Positions 54,083 through 61,989 of a DNA stretch of 64,000 nucleotides are shown here, piece by piece. The notes below the pieces were generated by a model. The model searched no databases. It saw only the letters and a list, made by a program, of their open reading frames with translations, and had not been told where the DNA came from. Numbering within the stretch: position 1 is the first letter of the stretch; each line of letters starts with the position of its first letter. Both the position numbers and the translations under genes were made by a program. This DNA comes from Rufibacter hautae (GTDB lineage: Bacteria; Bacteroidota; Bacteroidia; Cytophagales; Hymenobacteraceae), in the NCBI RefSeq assembly GCF_008271695.1, contig NZ_VKKY01000002.1:744001-808000 (forward strand), in the 5' to 3' direction.

Positions 54083-54427
54083 ATGAAAAAGCTATTGATG
54101 CCGCTGCTGTTTATTTTGTGCCTCACCAGTATCTCTTTCGCCCAGGAGCAACCCGCCAAGAGAACCGAGGAGTATTGCGATGCCTTTATGTGGGAAAAGA
54201 CCTTCGGGAAGCAGGTCTATCTTTCAGTAGATTTTGGCCAATCCAAAAAGAAAACCGATGAAAAGTTGCTGGACGCTGCCGGTAACCCTTTGGTTTTTAA
54301 TTCACCGATTGATGCCTTGAATTATCTGAACCGGCAGGGCTGGGAACTGGTGAACGTCTACGTTCTTCGGGAAGACAGAACAGATTACCGCCATTATCTG
54401 ATGAAGCGGAAAGTGAGCGCGCAGTAG
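54083..54427 (+). CDS. Small exported protein, DUF4177-like
   Basis: A 114-residue protein with a signal peptide (cleavage after SFAQ, about residue 21). The C-terminal part (ALNYLNRQGWELVNVYV... YLMKRKV) resembles DUF4177, a small beta-alpha fold of unknown function. The resemblance is modest. It is convergent with the HAD gene, with only 12 bp between stops. Confidence 0.65.
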   Translation: MKKLLMPLLFILCLTSISFAQEQPAKRTEEYCDAFMWEKTFGKQVYLSVDFGQSKKKTDEKLLDAAGNPLVFNSPIDALNYLNRQGWELVNVYVLREDRTDYRHYLMKRKVSAQ

Positions 54428-54439
54428 GTCTTTAAATAG

Positions 54440-54916
54440 CTACGGTGTAGCTGCTACAAACCCTGCATTGTTGGTAGGCTCTAATGCCGCGAGCACCTTT
54501 GCTACCCCATCCTCTTCCTGCTCAGTGATAAGGATGGTTCTGAAGCCGTAACGCTGTCCTTCCAGTTCTACGCCTTTAGAATCATCTACATGCACCTCAA
54601 TCTTGAAGGCAGGTGGGTACTTGGAGGACCTTTTACCTTCTGTTAATAAGGTACGGTCATGGCGCCGTTGGTTGATGATGCCGTCTAGCCAAACGCCGTG
54701 CAAGAGAAACAGCCACCTGATGTGTCCAGCCGATCTAAAGGAGGTGGTATAAACCATGACTTGGTGCTTTTCGGCTTTCAATTTCTTCATCAACTGCACA
54801 GTGCCCAGCCTGATTTTCTCCAACCCTAATAGTTTCTGAAACCAAGTCTGTTTCTCTGAAGGAAAGCGCTTGGTGCCAGGGATCAGGGTGTCATCCAGGT
54901 CAAAGGAAATGGTCAT
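54440..54916 (-). CDS. HAD family hydrolase
   Basis: A 158-residue HAD-superfamily phosphatase. Motif I is FDLDDTLIPG at residues 5-14, motif II YTTSFRS near 56, a candidate motif III Lys/Arg around 85-100, and motif IV VHVDDSKGVELEG near 109. It has no large cap domain. The substrate is unknown. Confidence 0.82.
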   Translation of the reverse strand: MTISFDLDDTLIPGTKRFPSEKQTWFQKLLGLEKIRLGTVQLMKKLKAEKHQVMVYTTSFRSAGHIRWLFLLHGVWLDGIINQRRHDRTLLTEGKRSSKYPPAFKIEVHVDDSKGVELEGQRYGFRTILITEQEEDGVAKVLAALEPTNNAGFVAATP

Positions 54917-54929
54917 GTTGAGAAAGGGT

Positions 54930-54965
54930 GCTTTTGGCTTGTTTTAGAGAAAAGAGGCAGAAAAT
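54930..54965. repeat. 36-bp dispersed palindrome, copy 16
   Basis: Begins GCTTTTGGCTTG and ends GGCAGAAAAT, 14 bp before the HAD start codon. It shares TGTTTTAGAGAAAAGAGGC with copy 15. Confidence 0.6.
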
Positions 54966-54986
54966 ATGACTCGCTTTAACAAAGGT

Positions 54987-55670
54987 TTACTTTTCTGATT
55001 TACAAGGTTTATTGGGTAAATAAGGCGAATGGTTTGTAATAAATTCCTGGTAATCTTCGTCTTCTTTTCCGGAAAGCAGATCTTTTATGCCTGATGTTAC
55101 CAGTTCTTCATATGGTGAATTTGCTGGCTTTAAAAGGTCAGCTACATGTTGCAGTTCTTGCTGTAATATCTGATTGTGGCGGTTTTCGTAAACATTGCTG
55201 CAGAAATAGAAGCTTGGATTTGCTGTCAATGCCAAGGTAAAGAGGTCAACCTTACCTTCTGAGTATAAACCATGTACTGTATGGATAACCTCTGCATATT
55301 GCTCAATGCAAATAGGGTATAACACCCTGACCAAGTCTACATTAAACCCCTCATCCTTTTCAATCTCTTGAGATTTCAAAATCATTAGTAACGAGTGGGC
55401 ATGCTGTTCTGGGTTAGCTATCAAGGCAGGAGCTTCTTTCTGAAAAATTGCCCTCCAACTAGTGAACTCGTAGTCAGGATCAGTTTTCCTGTTCTTCATG
55501 TACATTCTTCTTGCCATTGCCTTCTTTTCTGCCTTCAATACCAACGCTAGCGTTTCTTGGTAACCAACTTGGTTAATTGGCACCGTTGAAGTGTTTTTTG
55601 GCTGACCAAATAGGAGGTTTTGGCTCATCACTAAGAGCAGGCAAATGGAGAGAAATAGAACTTTCATCAC
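54987..55670 (-). CDS. Exported protein of unknown function
   Basis: A 227-residue protein with a signal peptide (LFLSICLLLVMSQNLLFG, cleavage near residue 22). The mature part is mostly helical, with NQVGYQETLALVLKAEKKAMARR near the start and repeated Tyr/Glu/Asp-rich segments towards the C-terminus. No family is recognised. Its base composition looks more AT-rich than neighbouring genes, which may indicate a recent acquisition. Confidence 0.6.
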   Translation of the reverse strand: MMKVLFLSICLLLVMSQNLLFGQPKNTSTVPINQVGYQETLALVLKAEKKAMARRMYMKNRKTDPDYEFTSWRAIFQKEAPALIANPEQHAHSLLMILKSQEIEKDEGFNVDLVRVLYPICIEQYAEVIHTVHGLYSEGKVDLFTLALTANPSFYFCSNVYENRHNQILQQELQHVADLLKPANSPYEELVTSGIKDLLSGKEDEDYQEFITNHSPYLPNKPCKSEK

Positions 55671-55744
55671 TATAATTTCTCAGCAAATTCGAATGGTTGG
55701 GTAATGTTCTTTTTGAGTCTTTGCTGATTGTTTAACAGAATTAA

Positions 55745-55779
55745 GTTTCCAGCCTCTTTTGTAAAAACAAGCCAAAATC
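55745..55779. repeat. Dispersed palindrome, copy 17
   Basis: GTTTCCAGCCTCTTTTGTAA then AAACAAGCCAAAATC. It lies between the addA-like stop and the next gene on the minus strand. Confidence 0.55.
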
Positions 55780-55801
55780 TAACCCAATTCGCACCTAATC
55801 T

Positions 55802-58800
55802 TTACCCAGCCACCTCACCCACATACTCCCATTCCTCCACGCGTTCCTCTTCAAAGTAGTATACCACGCACGTGATTTTGGTGAACACCAACTCGCGGAA
55901 GAGGGCGGCGTAGGAGTTCAGGCTGTCTCGGTATTCTTCTTTGGCAGGCGGAAGTTTGTAGTCAATGAGCGTGACGTCGCCGGCTTCCCCGAACACGATG
56001 CGGTCTGGTTTGTAGCGGTTGGTGCGCACGTCTAGGACCTCGCGCTCATTCTCCACGGTCATAGTACGGCTGAAATAGCGCTTCATCTGCGGATGGTTGA
56101 GTACGTGCTGCACCATCTGGTTGAGGGTGGGCAGTTCGCGCTGCGAGATAATGCCCTGGTGCACCAGTTGGCGCAGGGCTTTGGGCGCTTCCTCGGCGTA
56201 GGTGATGCGGGCCAGGGCGTAATGGAGTTTTCGGTTCCAGCGGCGGTGTTCCTGCTGGGTCTCAAAATCGAAGACGTTGTTGGCGTGCTGTTTCAGTTTC
56301 AGGTTCTTGGCCCAGTCCGCCGAGGTGAATTTGTCCAGCACGTAGACGTCCTCGGTGAGGGGTTTGTGGCTCACGGCTTGTTGCGCGCCTTTGGCCAGTT
56401 GGTAGCAGTATTTCCCGTCTTGCCACAGCTGTTTCTGCTCCAGGTAGCGGTACAGCCAATAGCTCACGTTCTTCTGGTAGTTAGCTTTTTTGAAATCTTG
56501 CGCCTTGCCAATGAGGTACAGCCGGTCCACGGGACGGGTGAGGGCCACGTAAAGCATGTTCAGGTTCTCAATAAAAGTTTTCTCCAGCTTTTGGGCATAC
56601 TGTTCCTTCAAAGCGGTCTGCTCCAGCTTTTTGTTCAAGGTGACCACGGCGGTGCGCAGTTTGCTGTCTCCAGCCACGGAGTCGGGCAGCGTGCCCCAGA
56701 GCAGGGAGGAGGTTTGCGGCTCCAGGCTCCAGTCACAGAACGGCACTATCACCACCGGGTAGTCCAGGCCTTTACTTTTGTGGATGCTGGTAATGGTGAT
56801 GGCGTCGCGGTCTTTGGGCGTGTTGATGCTCAGATGCTCTTTGTGCAGGTCCCAGTACTGCAGGAAATTGTTGAGGTTGTTGCTGTACTTGAGCGTGTAC
56901 TCCAGCACCAGGTCCAGGAACCGGAACAGGTACTCGCACTCGTTGTTCTTACCCAGTAGGTCAAAAACCCTGATGAGTTTCTCGGTGAGTTCATAGATAG
57001 ACAGGTTGCCCGCATCCTTATAATCTATGTCAAAGCTCTGGCCCTGCAGAAACCGGAAGAACGGTTCAATGCTGGGGTCAGTGGCCAGCTCCGCGATCTT
57101 GCCGGTGGTCACGTTGTCGGGCATCTGCTGGTGCACCACTTTGTAGACCAGGTACAGCGCCTGCGAGCGGGCCAGGCTGTCCTGCGGCTGGTTCAAGAGT
57201 TTGAAGAACGAGATGATCAGGTTGATGACCTCGGCAAACTGCAGCGAGAGCGAGTCCTGCGAGATGATGTCGAATTTCTTCTGCTTCAGGAAATTAGCCA
57301 CCAGCTTGCTGTTGCGGTTCGTGCGGCTCAGAATGGCGATGTCGCGGGGCGCGTAGCCATCGGCTTGGGCCTGCTGCACCATTTGCAATACCAACTGCAG
57401 CGTGCTTTCCTGGTAAGAGAGCAGGTCATCAGAAGTGTAGCCCTCGTAGATTTCCTCGGTGCGGATGCAGGAATCCAGGTCGTACTGCCGAGGACTGTCC
57501 TCGTCATGGGTGAACAGTACCTGCAGATGCGCTTCCCCGGTAATTTTGCCCTCCGGTGCTTCCTGCTGGAATTTATCGTCATAGATGGCCTGCAAGAGCG
57601 GGAACTGCGGATTGGCCTGGCTGATGTACCCGAACAGCTCGTTGTTGAAGGTGATGATCTCGGGGGCGCTGCGGTAATTGGTGTTCAGGTGCTCCGGCGA
57701 TAACGTCCAGCGCAGGGTGTCATAGCGCGGGGCCACGTTCTCCTCAAAGCGCGAGTTGGCGTACAGGTGATGCGTCTGGTTGCGGTGCAGGTGCAGAATC
57801 TGCTCCATCTCGCCGCCGCGCCAGCCGTAGATGGCCTGCTTGGCATCGCCCACCACCATGTTGAAGTGGTCGCCGGCCAGGGCGTTCTCCACCAGCGGCA
57901 ACAGGTTGTTCCACTGCAGCACCGAGGTGTCCTGGAACTCGTCAATGAGGATGTGCTGGTACCGCTCGCCCAGGCGCTCATAGATGAACGGAATAGGCTC
58001 CTGCAACACAATCTCGGTGATGCGCTTGTTGAACTCCGAGATGTGCACCAGGTTTTTGTCCAGCTTGATCTCCTGGATGCAGCGCTCCAGCTCACTCAGC
58101 ACACTCAGCTTATACAGGTGTGGCAGCATGGCCGAGATAATGATGTAGTTCTGCGACTCGCGCTCCTTCAGTTCCTCAATTTGCCGGTACAATTCGGCTA
58201 GCCGATGCTTGATCTGCTCAATGCTGGCTTTGGCGCCTGCGCTGGCCTTACCGCTGGGCCACTTGTCGTCTGAGACGGTTTTGGCGGCGTTGCTGTTGGC
58301 GGTGGTGATGTCAAAGTCGCGGGTCCATTTCCGGAAGTAGGAGTAGATGCCGCGGTCACCGTAGGACAGGTCAGCGGGAGAGAGGCCACTGGTGTCAATG
58401 AGCTGCATGGCCTCCTCGGCGCAGGCTTTGATCTGCTTCTCAATGTCTTGTTTCTGGGTGTAGAGTGAGGTGCGTATCTTCTTGAAGTCCTGCAAAGTAA
58501 GTGTGCCGATGTCAAGCAGGTGTTCATAGGTCTGCTCGTTCAGCAGGTGGCGGGCAAAATCAGCGAGTTCCTCGGGCAGGTTGTTCCAGCTGCGGCCTTC
58601 CTCGGCTTTCTCCAGGGCGTACTGCTGCAGCGTCTCGGCCAAGAGCCGGTTCTCCTCGCGTAGGTTCACCTTGTTCAGCAGCAGACTCACGGCCGTGCTC
58701 AGCAGCGTCTGCGCGTCCATGTCCACCTCAAAATTGTGGGGCAACTTCAGCTCGGTGGTAAAGGCACTCACCACCCGGTTTACGAAGGAGTCAATGGTGC

Positions 58801-59167
58801 TCACCGCGAACTCAGAGTAATGGAACAGCAGGTGGTCAAACACCTGCGCCGCCCGTCCGCGCAACGTTTCCTCCGTCAAGTTGGGTTGGCCGTACTCGTG
58901 CTGTATCTCGTTTAATATGTTCAATAGCAGCAAGTCGCTTTTGGCTTTCTCCTTCTCCGGCAACTGCGGATCATTGAAGCCGCGCATGGCGCCCAGAATC
59001 CGGGTCTTCATCTCCTGCGCCGCGTCATTGGTGAAGGTGATGGCCAAGATGTTCTTATAATAGGAGACGTCCTCGCTCTGCAGGGCCAGTTTCAGGTATT
59101 CCTTCGTGAGGTGGTACGTCTTGCCGGAGCCGGCCGAGGAGGAGTATATTTTAAAGGATGCAGGCAT
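55802..59167 (-). CDS. AddA-like UvrD helicase/nuclease
   Basis: A 1121-residue helicase-nuclease resembling AddA/RecB. Walker A is YSSSAGSGKTYHLTKEYL at residues 8-25, ITFTNDAAQEMKTRI near 43, and Walker B/motif II ILIDEFQDTSVLQWN near 410. GDAKQAIYGWRGG near 440, TITSIHKSKGLDYPVVIVPF near 785 and VALTRPVDRLYLI near 860 complete the helicase motifs. The C-terminal nuclease has PDRIVFGEAGDVTLIDYKLPP near 1060-1080. It is expected to resect double-strand breaks with the AddB-like protein at 46.7-49.7 kb. Confidence 0.88.
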   Translation of the reverse strand: MPASFKIYSSSAGSGKTYHLTKEYLKLALQSEDVSYYKNILAITFTNDAAQEMKTRILGAMRGFNDPQLPEKEKAKSDLLLLNILNEIQHEYGQPNLTEETLRGRAAQVFDHLLFHYSEFAVSTIDSFVNRVVSAFTTELKLPHNFEVDMDAQTLLSTAVSLLLNKVNLREENRLLAETLQQYALEKAEEGRSWNNLPEELADFARHLLNEQTYEHLLDIGTLTLQDFKKIRTSLYTQKQDIEKQIKACAEEAMQLIDTSGLSPADLSYGDRGIYSYFRKWTRDFDITTANSNAAKTVSDDKWPSGKASAGAKASIEQIKHRLAELYRQIEELKERESQNYIIISAMLPHLYKLSVLSELERCIQEIKLDKNLVHISEFNKRITEIVLQEPIPFIYERLGERYQHILIDEFQDTSVLQWNNLLPLVENALAGDHFNMVVGDAKQAIYGWRGGEMEQILHLHRNQTHHLYANSRFEENVAPRYDTLRWTLSPEHLNTNYRSAPEIITFNNELFGYISQANPQFPLLQAIYDDKFQQEAPEGKITGEAHLQVLFTHDEDSPRQYDLDSCIRTEEIYEGYTSDDLLSYQESTLQLVLQMVQQAQADGYAPRDIAILSRTNRNSKLVANFLKQKKFDIISQDSLSLQFAEVINLIISFFKLLNQPQDSLARSQALYLVYKVVHQQMPDNVTTGKIAELATDPSIEPFFRFLQGQSFDIDYKDAGNLSIYELTEKLIRVFDLLGKNNECEYLFRFLDLVLEYTLKYSNNLNNFLQYWDLHKEHLSINTPKDRDAITITSIHKSKGLDYPVVIVPFCDWSLEPQTSSLLWGTLPDSVAGDSKLRTAVVTLNKKLEQTALKEQYAQKLEKTFIENLNMLYVALTRPVDRLYLIGKAQDFKKANYQKNVSYWLYRYLEQKQLWQDGKYCYQLAKGAQQAVSHKPLTEDVYVLDKFTSADWAKNLKLKQHANNVFDFETQQEHRRWNRKLHYALARITYAEEAPKALRQLVHQGIISQRELPTLNQMVQHVLNHPQMKRYFSRTMTVENEREVLDVRTNRYKPDRIVFGEAGDVTLIDYKLPPAKEEYRDSLNSYAALFRELVFTKITCVVYYFEEERVEEWEYVGEVAG

Positions 59168-59594
59168 GGGTAAAGTCAGGTGGAGGCCTTTGGAAGCCCT
59201 CCGCGTTTATGGGGTGTTTTGACGAAATTAGGCAAAAAATAGGAGAGGTGAGGGGAAAGATGAAGGGTTTGTCTTTTCTGTTTTTGTTTGGTTGCTTGTG
59301 TTTGCGTAGTCCGCTTGCGCGGGCAGACGTTTGTTGTGTACTATCAGTTTTCTTATGCAATTGTAGTCCGCTTTTGCTGGCGAGGGGCCGCTGTTTGCGT
59401 GGGTGCATGAGCTTTATTGTTTCATAGCTGGGCTCCGTGCGCTCACGGCCGCGAGGCCCCGCCTTCCGGCATCGCGCTGCTGTTTTAGCCTTGGCCGGTT
59501 GGCCTGCCGCTCTCGCGGCACCAGGTCTAAAACAAAGGCGCTCAACCGAAAGGCTGGAATTGGTGCATTTAGTTAAAGCCTTTGCAGCTCGCAA
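59151..59594 (-). other. Repeat-encoded reading frame in arm B
   Basis: A 147-codon frame, rich in Arg/Lys/Ser/Pro, overlapping the addA-like start. It shares ARCRKAGPRGRER with the frame in arm A. It contains no domain and probably reflects repeat composition rather than a gene, but the partly conserved amino acids leave some doubt. Confidence 0.25.
59205..59240. repeat. 36-bp dispersed palindrome, copy 18
   Basis: Begins GTTTATGGGGTG and ends GGCAAAAAAT, with GTTTTGACGAAAT at the centre. It lies 38 bp upstream of the addA-like start. Confidence 0.55.
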
Positions 59595-59750
59595 CAGCGA
59601 ATCACCCCTGTTTCTCCTTAGTCAAGGAGGCAGCTATTGAGAAGCCTTCATTCCCCTCCTCGGAGGGGTAGGTTAATTTTCCCTGGTTCAAGTCTGTGAC
59701 TTGGACCTAAAATGATCTGAAGTTTGCAACTTCAGTGAGGCGAGAGCCTC
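59340..59750. repeat. Long inverted repeat, arm B
   Basis: The inverted partner of arm A (51548-51962). Identical blocks include 59439-59475 (GC-rich, with GGCCGCGAGGCC) and CGAAAGGCTGGAATTGGTGC. Between blocks the two arms have diverged or carry different insertions. Confidence 0.8.
59695..59750 (+). repeat. Composite REP-like cluster 2
   Basis: GGTTCAAGTC...GACTTGGACC, a short variable spacer, TGAAGTTTGCAACTTCA, then GAGGCGAGAGCCTC. The middle hairpin differs from clusters 1 and 3 by paired changes that keep it self-complementary. Confidence 0.8.
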
Positions 59751-59949
59751 AAAACTGCATTCTGGGTGCATGCCTGTAGCTCTATGGCTTCCATCAGTCG
59801 CTTTCATCTTTTCTAAGATTCTCCCCTTGAGGGAAGCAAAGGCGGATGTTTACACCTGCTGGTCCACACATTTACACATTTCCAGAATGTAGAGGCTAGG
59901 CATCGCCTTATCTCAAACATGTCCCCAGCAGCAAACAGCAGTACTTTTT

Positions 59950-59965
59950 GCTACCTACTTTAGTA
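59950..59965 (+). promoter_or_regulatory. Weak operator-like dyad far upstream of dinB
   Basis: GCTACCTACTTTAGTA, one mismatch to the GCTAA-N5-TTAGTA pattern, 274 bp before dinB. Confidence 0.25.
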
Positions 59966-60112
59966 AATTCCTGTCCTTCTTCTCTCTAACCAACATGGTT
60001 GCCGTTGTTGGTATTGTCATCAACAGCTTGCTTATCCTCTCTGAAAACCCTCCTGACTCACTCATAAGCCCCAAAAACAGTTGGTTTTAACTCCTTTCAT
60101 AACAAGTTTTAT

Positions 60113-60128
60113 GCTAACTATGTTAGTA
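60113..60128 (+). promoter_or_regulatory. Operator-like dyad upstream of dinB (distal)
   Basis: GCTAACTATGTTAGTA, with perfect CTAAC/GTTAG arms, 111 bp before the dinB ATG. Confidence 0.5.
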
Positions 60129-60186
60129 AAAATGTGAATAAATAATTCTCATATATTTAGCTTATCTATATGTCAATCCCGTAATT

Positions 60187-60202
60187 GCTAAAATATTTAG
60201 TA
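60187..60202 (+). promoter_or_regulatory. Operator-like dyad upstream of dinB (proximal)
   Basis: GCTAAAATATTTAGTA, with CTAAA/TTTAG arms, ending 37 bp before the ATG. It matches the site before the XRE/S24 regulator in sequence and distance. TATTTG at 60201-60206 may be part of the promoter -7 element. Confidence 0.55.
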
Positions 60203-60239
60203 TTTGTAAGCCTTGTGGTTTTAGCTTTTCCGGAAAAGT

Positions 60240-61391
60240 ATGTTGTTAACAGAGAACCGTACCGTTGCCCATTTAGACCTGGATACCTTTTTTGTGTCGG
60301 TGGAGCGCCTGCGCAATACCCAGCTCCAGCATAAACCGATCATCATTGGCGGCCTCTCCGACAGGGGGGTGGTGGCCAGTTGCAGTTATGAAACGCGCTT
60401 CTTCGGGGTGCACGCGGGCATGCCCATGAGAATGGCGCGGCAGCTCTGCAGTGAGGCCATCGTGCTGCGCGGCGACATGGAAGCCTACAGCCAGCATTCC
60501 CATAAAGTAACCCAGATCATCGCCGAGAAGGCACCGGTTTATGAGAAGGCCTCTATTGACGAGCATTACCTGGATGTGACCGGTATGGACAAATTCGTGG
60601 GGACCTGGAAATGGACGAACGAGCTCCGTAGCACCATTATGAAAGAAACGGGCCTGCCTATTTCCTTCGGGTTGTCGGTGAACAAGACGGTTTCCAAGAT
60701 CGCGACGGGACAGGCCAAGCCTAATGGGGCGCTGCAGGTCTGTCAGGAGGAGGTGAAGCCGTTTCTGGCGCCGCTGTCCATCCGGAAAATCCCGGGCGTG
60801 GGGCAGAAGAACTATCAGCTGTTGCGCAACATGGGCATCCCTACCATTGAGGTGCTCACCATGGTGCCGGTGGAGATGATCCAGAAGGTGCTGGGCAAGG
60901 AGGGGGTGCACATCTGGGAGAAAGCCAATGGCATTGACCGCGCGCCGGTAGTACCGTACTCTGAGCAGAAGTCCATCAGCACGGAGAAGACCTTCGCCAC
61001 CGATACCACCGATATTTCTTTCCTGAACAACCTGCTGGTGTCCATGACCGAGGGGCTGGCCTTTGACCTCCGGCAGCAGGGAAAACTTTCCGGCTGCATC
61101 ACCGTCAAGATCCGGTACGCCAATTTTGACACGCACACCCAGCAGATCTCCATTCCCTATACCGCCTCAGACCACCTCCTCATTAAGAAGGCGAAAGAGC
61201 TGTTCCAGAAGCTCTACAACCGCCGCCTGCTCATCCGGCTGTTGGGCGTGCGCCTGAGTCACCTGGTGCAGGGCTTCCAGCAGATAGACCTTTTTGAGGA
61301 TACCGCCGAGTTGGCCAGCCTCTACCAGGCCATGGACAAGATCAGGCACCGCTACGGCGACAGCGCGGTGAAGCGGGCGGTAGGGCTGTAG
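60240..61391 (+). CDS. dinB: DNA polymerase IV (Y family)
   Basis: A 383-residue translesion polymerase. Catalytic acids lie in AHLDLDTFFVSVERL near residues 11-25 and KASIDEHYLDVTGMD near 103-117. The steric and fingertip motif is SYETRFFGVHAGMPM near 44-58. The little-finger domain occupies 240-345, and a clamp-binding motif (QQIDLFED) lies near 348. Its upstream dyads and the dnaE-like gene downstream point to a damage-inducible mutagenesis cassette. Confidence 0.95.
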   Translation: MLLTENRTVAHLDLDTFFVSVERLRNTQLQHKPIIIGGLSDRGVVASCSYETRFFGVHAGMPMRMARQLCSEAIVLRGDMEAYSQHSHKVTQIIAEKAPVYEKASIDEHYLDVTGMDKFVGTWKWTNELRSTIMKETGLPISFGLSVNKTVSKIATGQAKPNGALQVCQEEVKPFLAPLSIRKIPGVGQKNYQLLRNMGIPTIEVLTMVPVEMIQKVLGKEGVHIWEKANGIDRAPVVPYSEQKSISTEKTFATDTTDISFLNNLLVSMTEGLAFDLRQQGKLSGCITVKIRYANFDTHTQQISIPYTASDHLLIKKAKELFQKLYNRRLLIRLLGVRLSHLVQGFQQIDLFEDTAELASLYQAMDKIRHRYGDSAVKRAVGL

Positions 61392-61510
61392 GGGTAATGT
61401 GCTGGGTTTAATGTGCTAATGAGGTAATGTGCTGATGTGCTAATTGGGGAAGGTTTACTTGGGAGGATAGTCTGCTTTGTAGATGATCCGACTGATGGTT
61501 GGCAGGAGCA

Positions 61511-61545
61511 GTTTCATGGTCATTCTGATAAAACAGCCGCTAAAT
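61511..61545. repeat. Dispersed palindrome, copy 19
   Basis: GTTTCATGGTCATTCTGAT then AAAACAGCCGCTAAAT. Confidence 0.55.
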
Positions 61546-61629
61546 GTAAGAAGTGTTGATTTATGTATTGGATCATAGTTGGCTTAAGACGATGTAGTTA
61601 AGAGTGTATAGATATAAAGAAAATTATAT

Positions 61630-61693
61630 GGTTCAAGTCTGTGACTTGGACCTATTATGACCGGCAGTTTGCAACTGCCGTGAGGCGAGAGCC
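61630..61693 (+). repeat. Composite REP-like cluster 3
   Basis: GGTTCAAGTC...GACTTGGACC, spacer, CGGCAGTTTGCAACTGCCG, then TGAGGCGAGAGCC. Same order and orientation as cluster 2. Confidence 0.8.
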
Positions 61694-61738
61694 CAGGAGT
61701 AGTTCATCCTTTTTATGGAGTAACCCTGGCTAGTACAA

Positions 61739-61832
61739 CGCTAGCGCGAGCTTCCAGCTCGTGCCTTCACATAGTTGATTTGGCCAAGGTTCAGGTATGC
61801 GTGCGGACACGAGCTGCAAACTCGCGCCAGCG
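61739..61832. repeat. Paired GCGCGAGCT hairpins
   Basis: Two self-complementary units (GCGCGAGCTTCCAGCTCGTG at 61744-61763 and CACGAGCTGCAAACTCGCG at 61808-61826) are inverted with respect to each other and separated by 44 bp. They could form a cloverleaf-like or long-stem structure. Confidence 0.7.
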
Positions 61833-61989
61833 GGAACTTAATAGTCTTGACTCAGTGCAGTTACCAACTTCCATGCGTGATAAGTCCCAGACCTAGCCTT
61901 GAACCATGTTTCTCTTTGAACCATGTTCTTCAGGGAATGCATCAGGCGCTGCTTTAAGGGAAGGAACCATGTAGGCGGAAGAGGCTGCT

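Larger units (their letters stand above)
59168..60239. other. Repeat-rich region upstream of dinB
   Basis: 1072 bp with no convincing gene. From left: a dispersed palindrome, inverted-repeat arm B with REP cluster 2, about 450 bp of unassigned sequence, and an AT-rich control region with three operator-like dyads before dinB. Confidence 0.65.

Noticed and set aside
60273-61136. Minus-strand frame opposite dinB
   Set aside because: dinB is unambiguous, and the opposite product has no domain and fits codon-bias shadowing.
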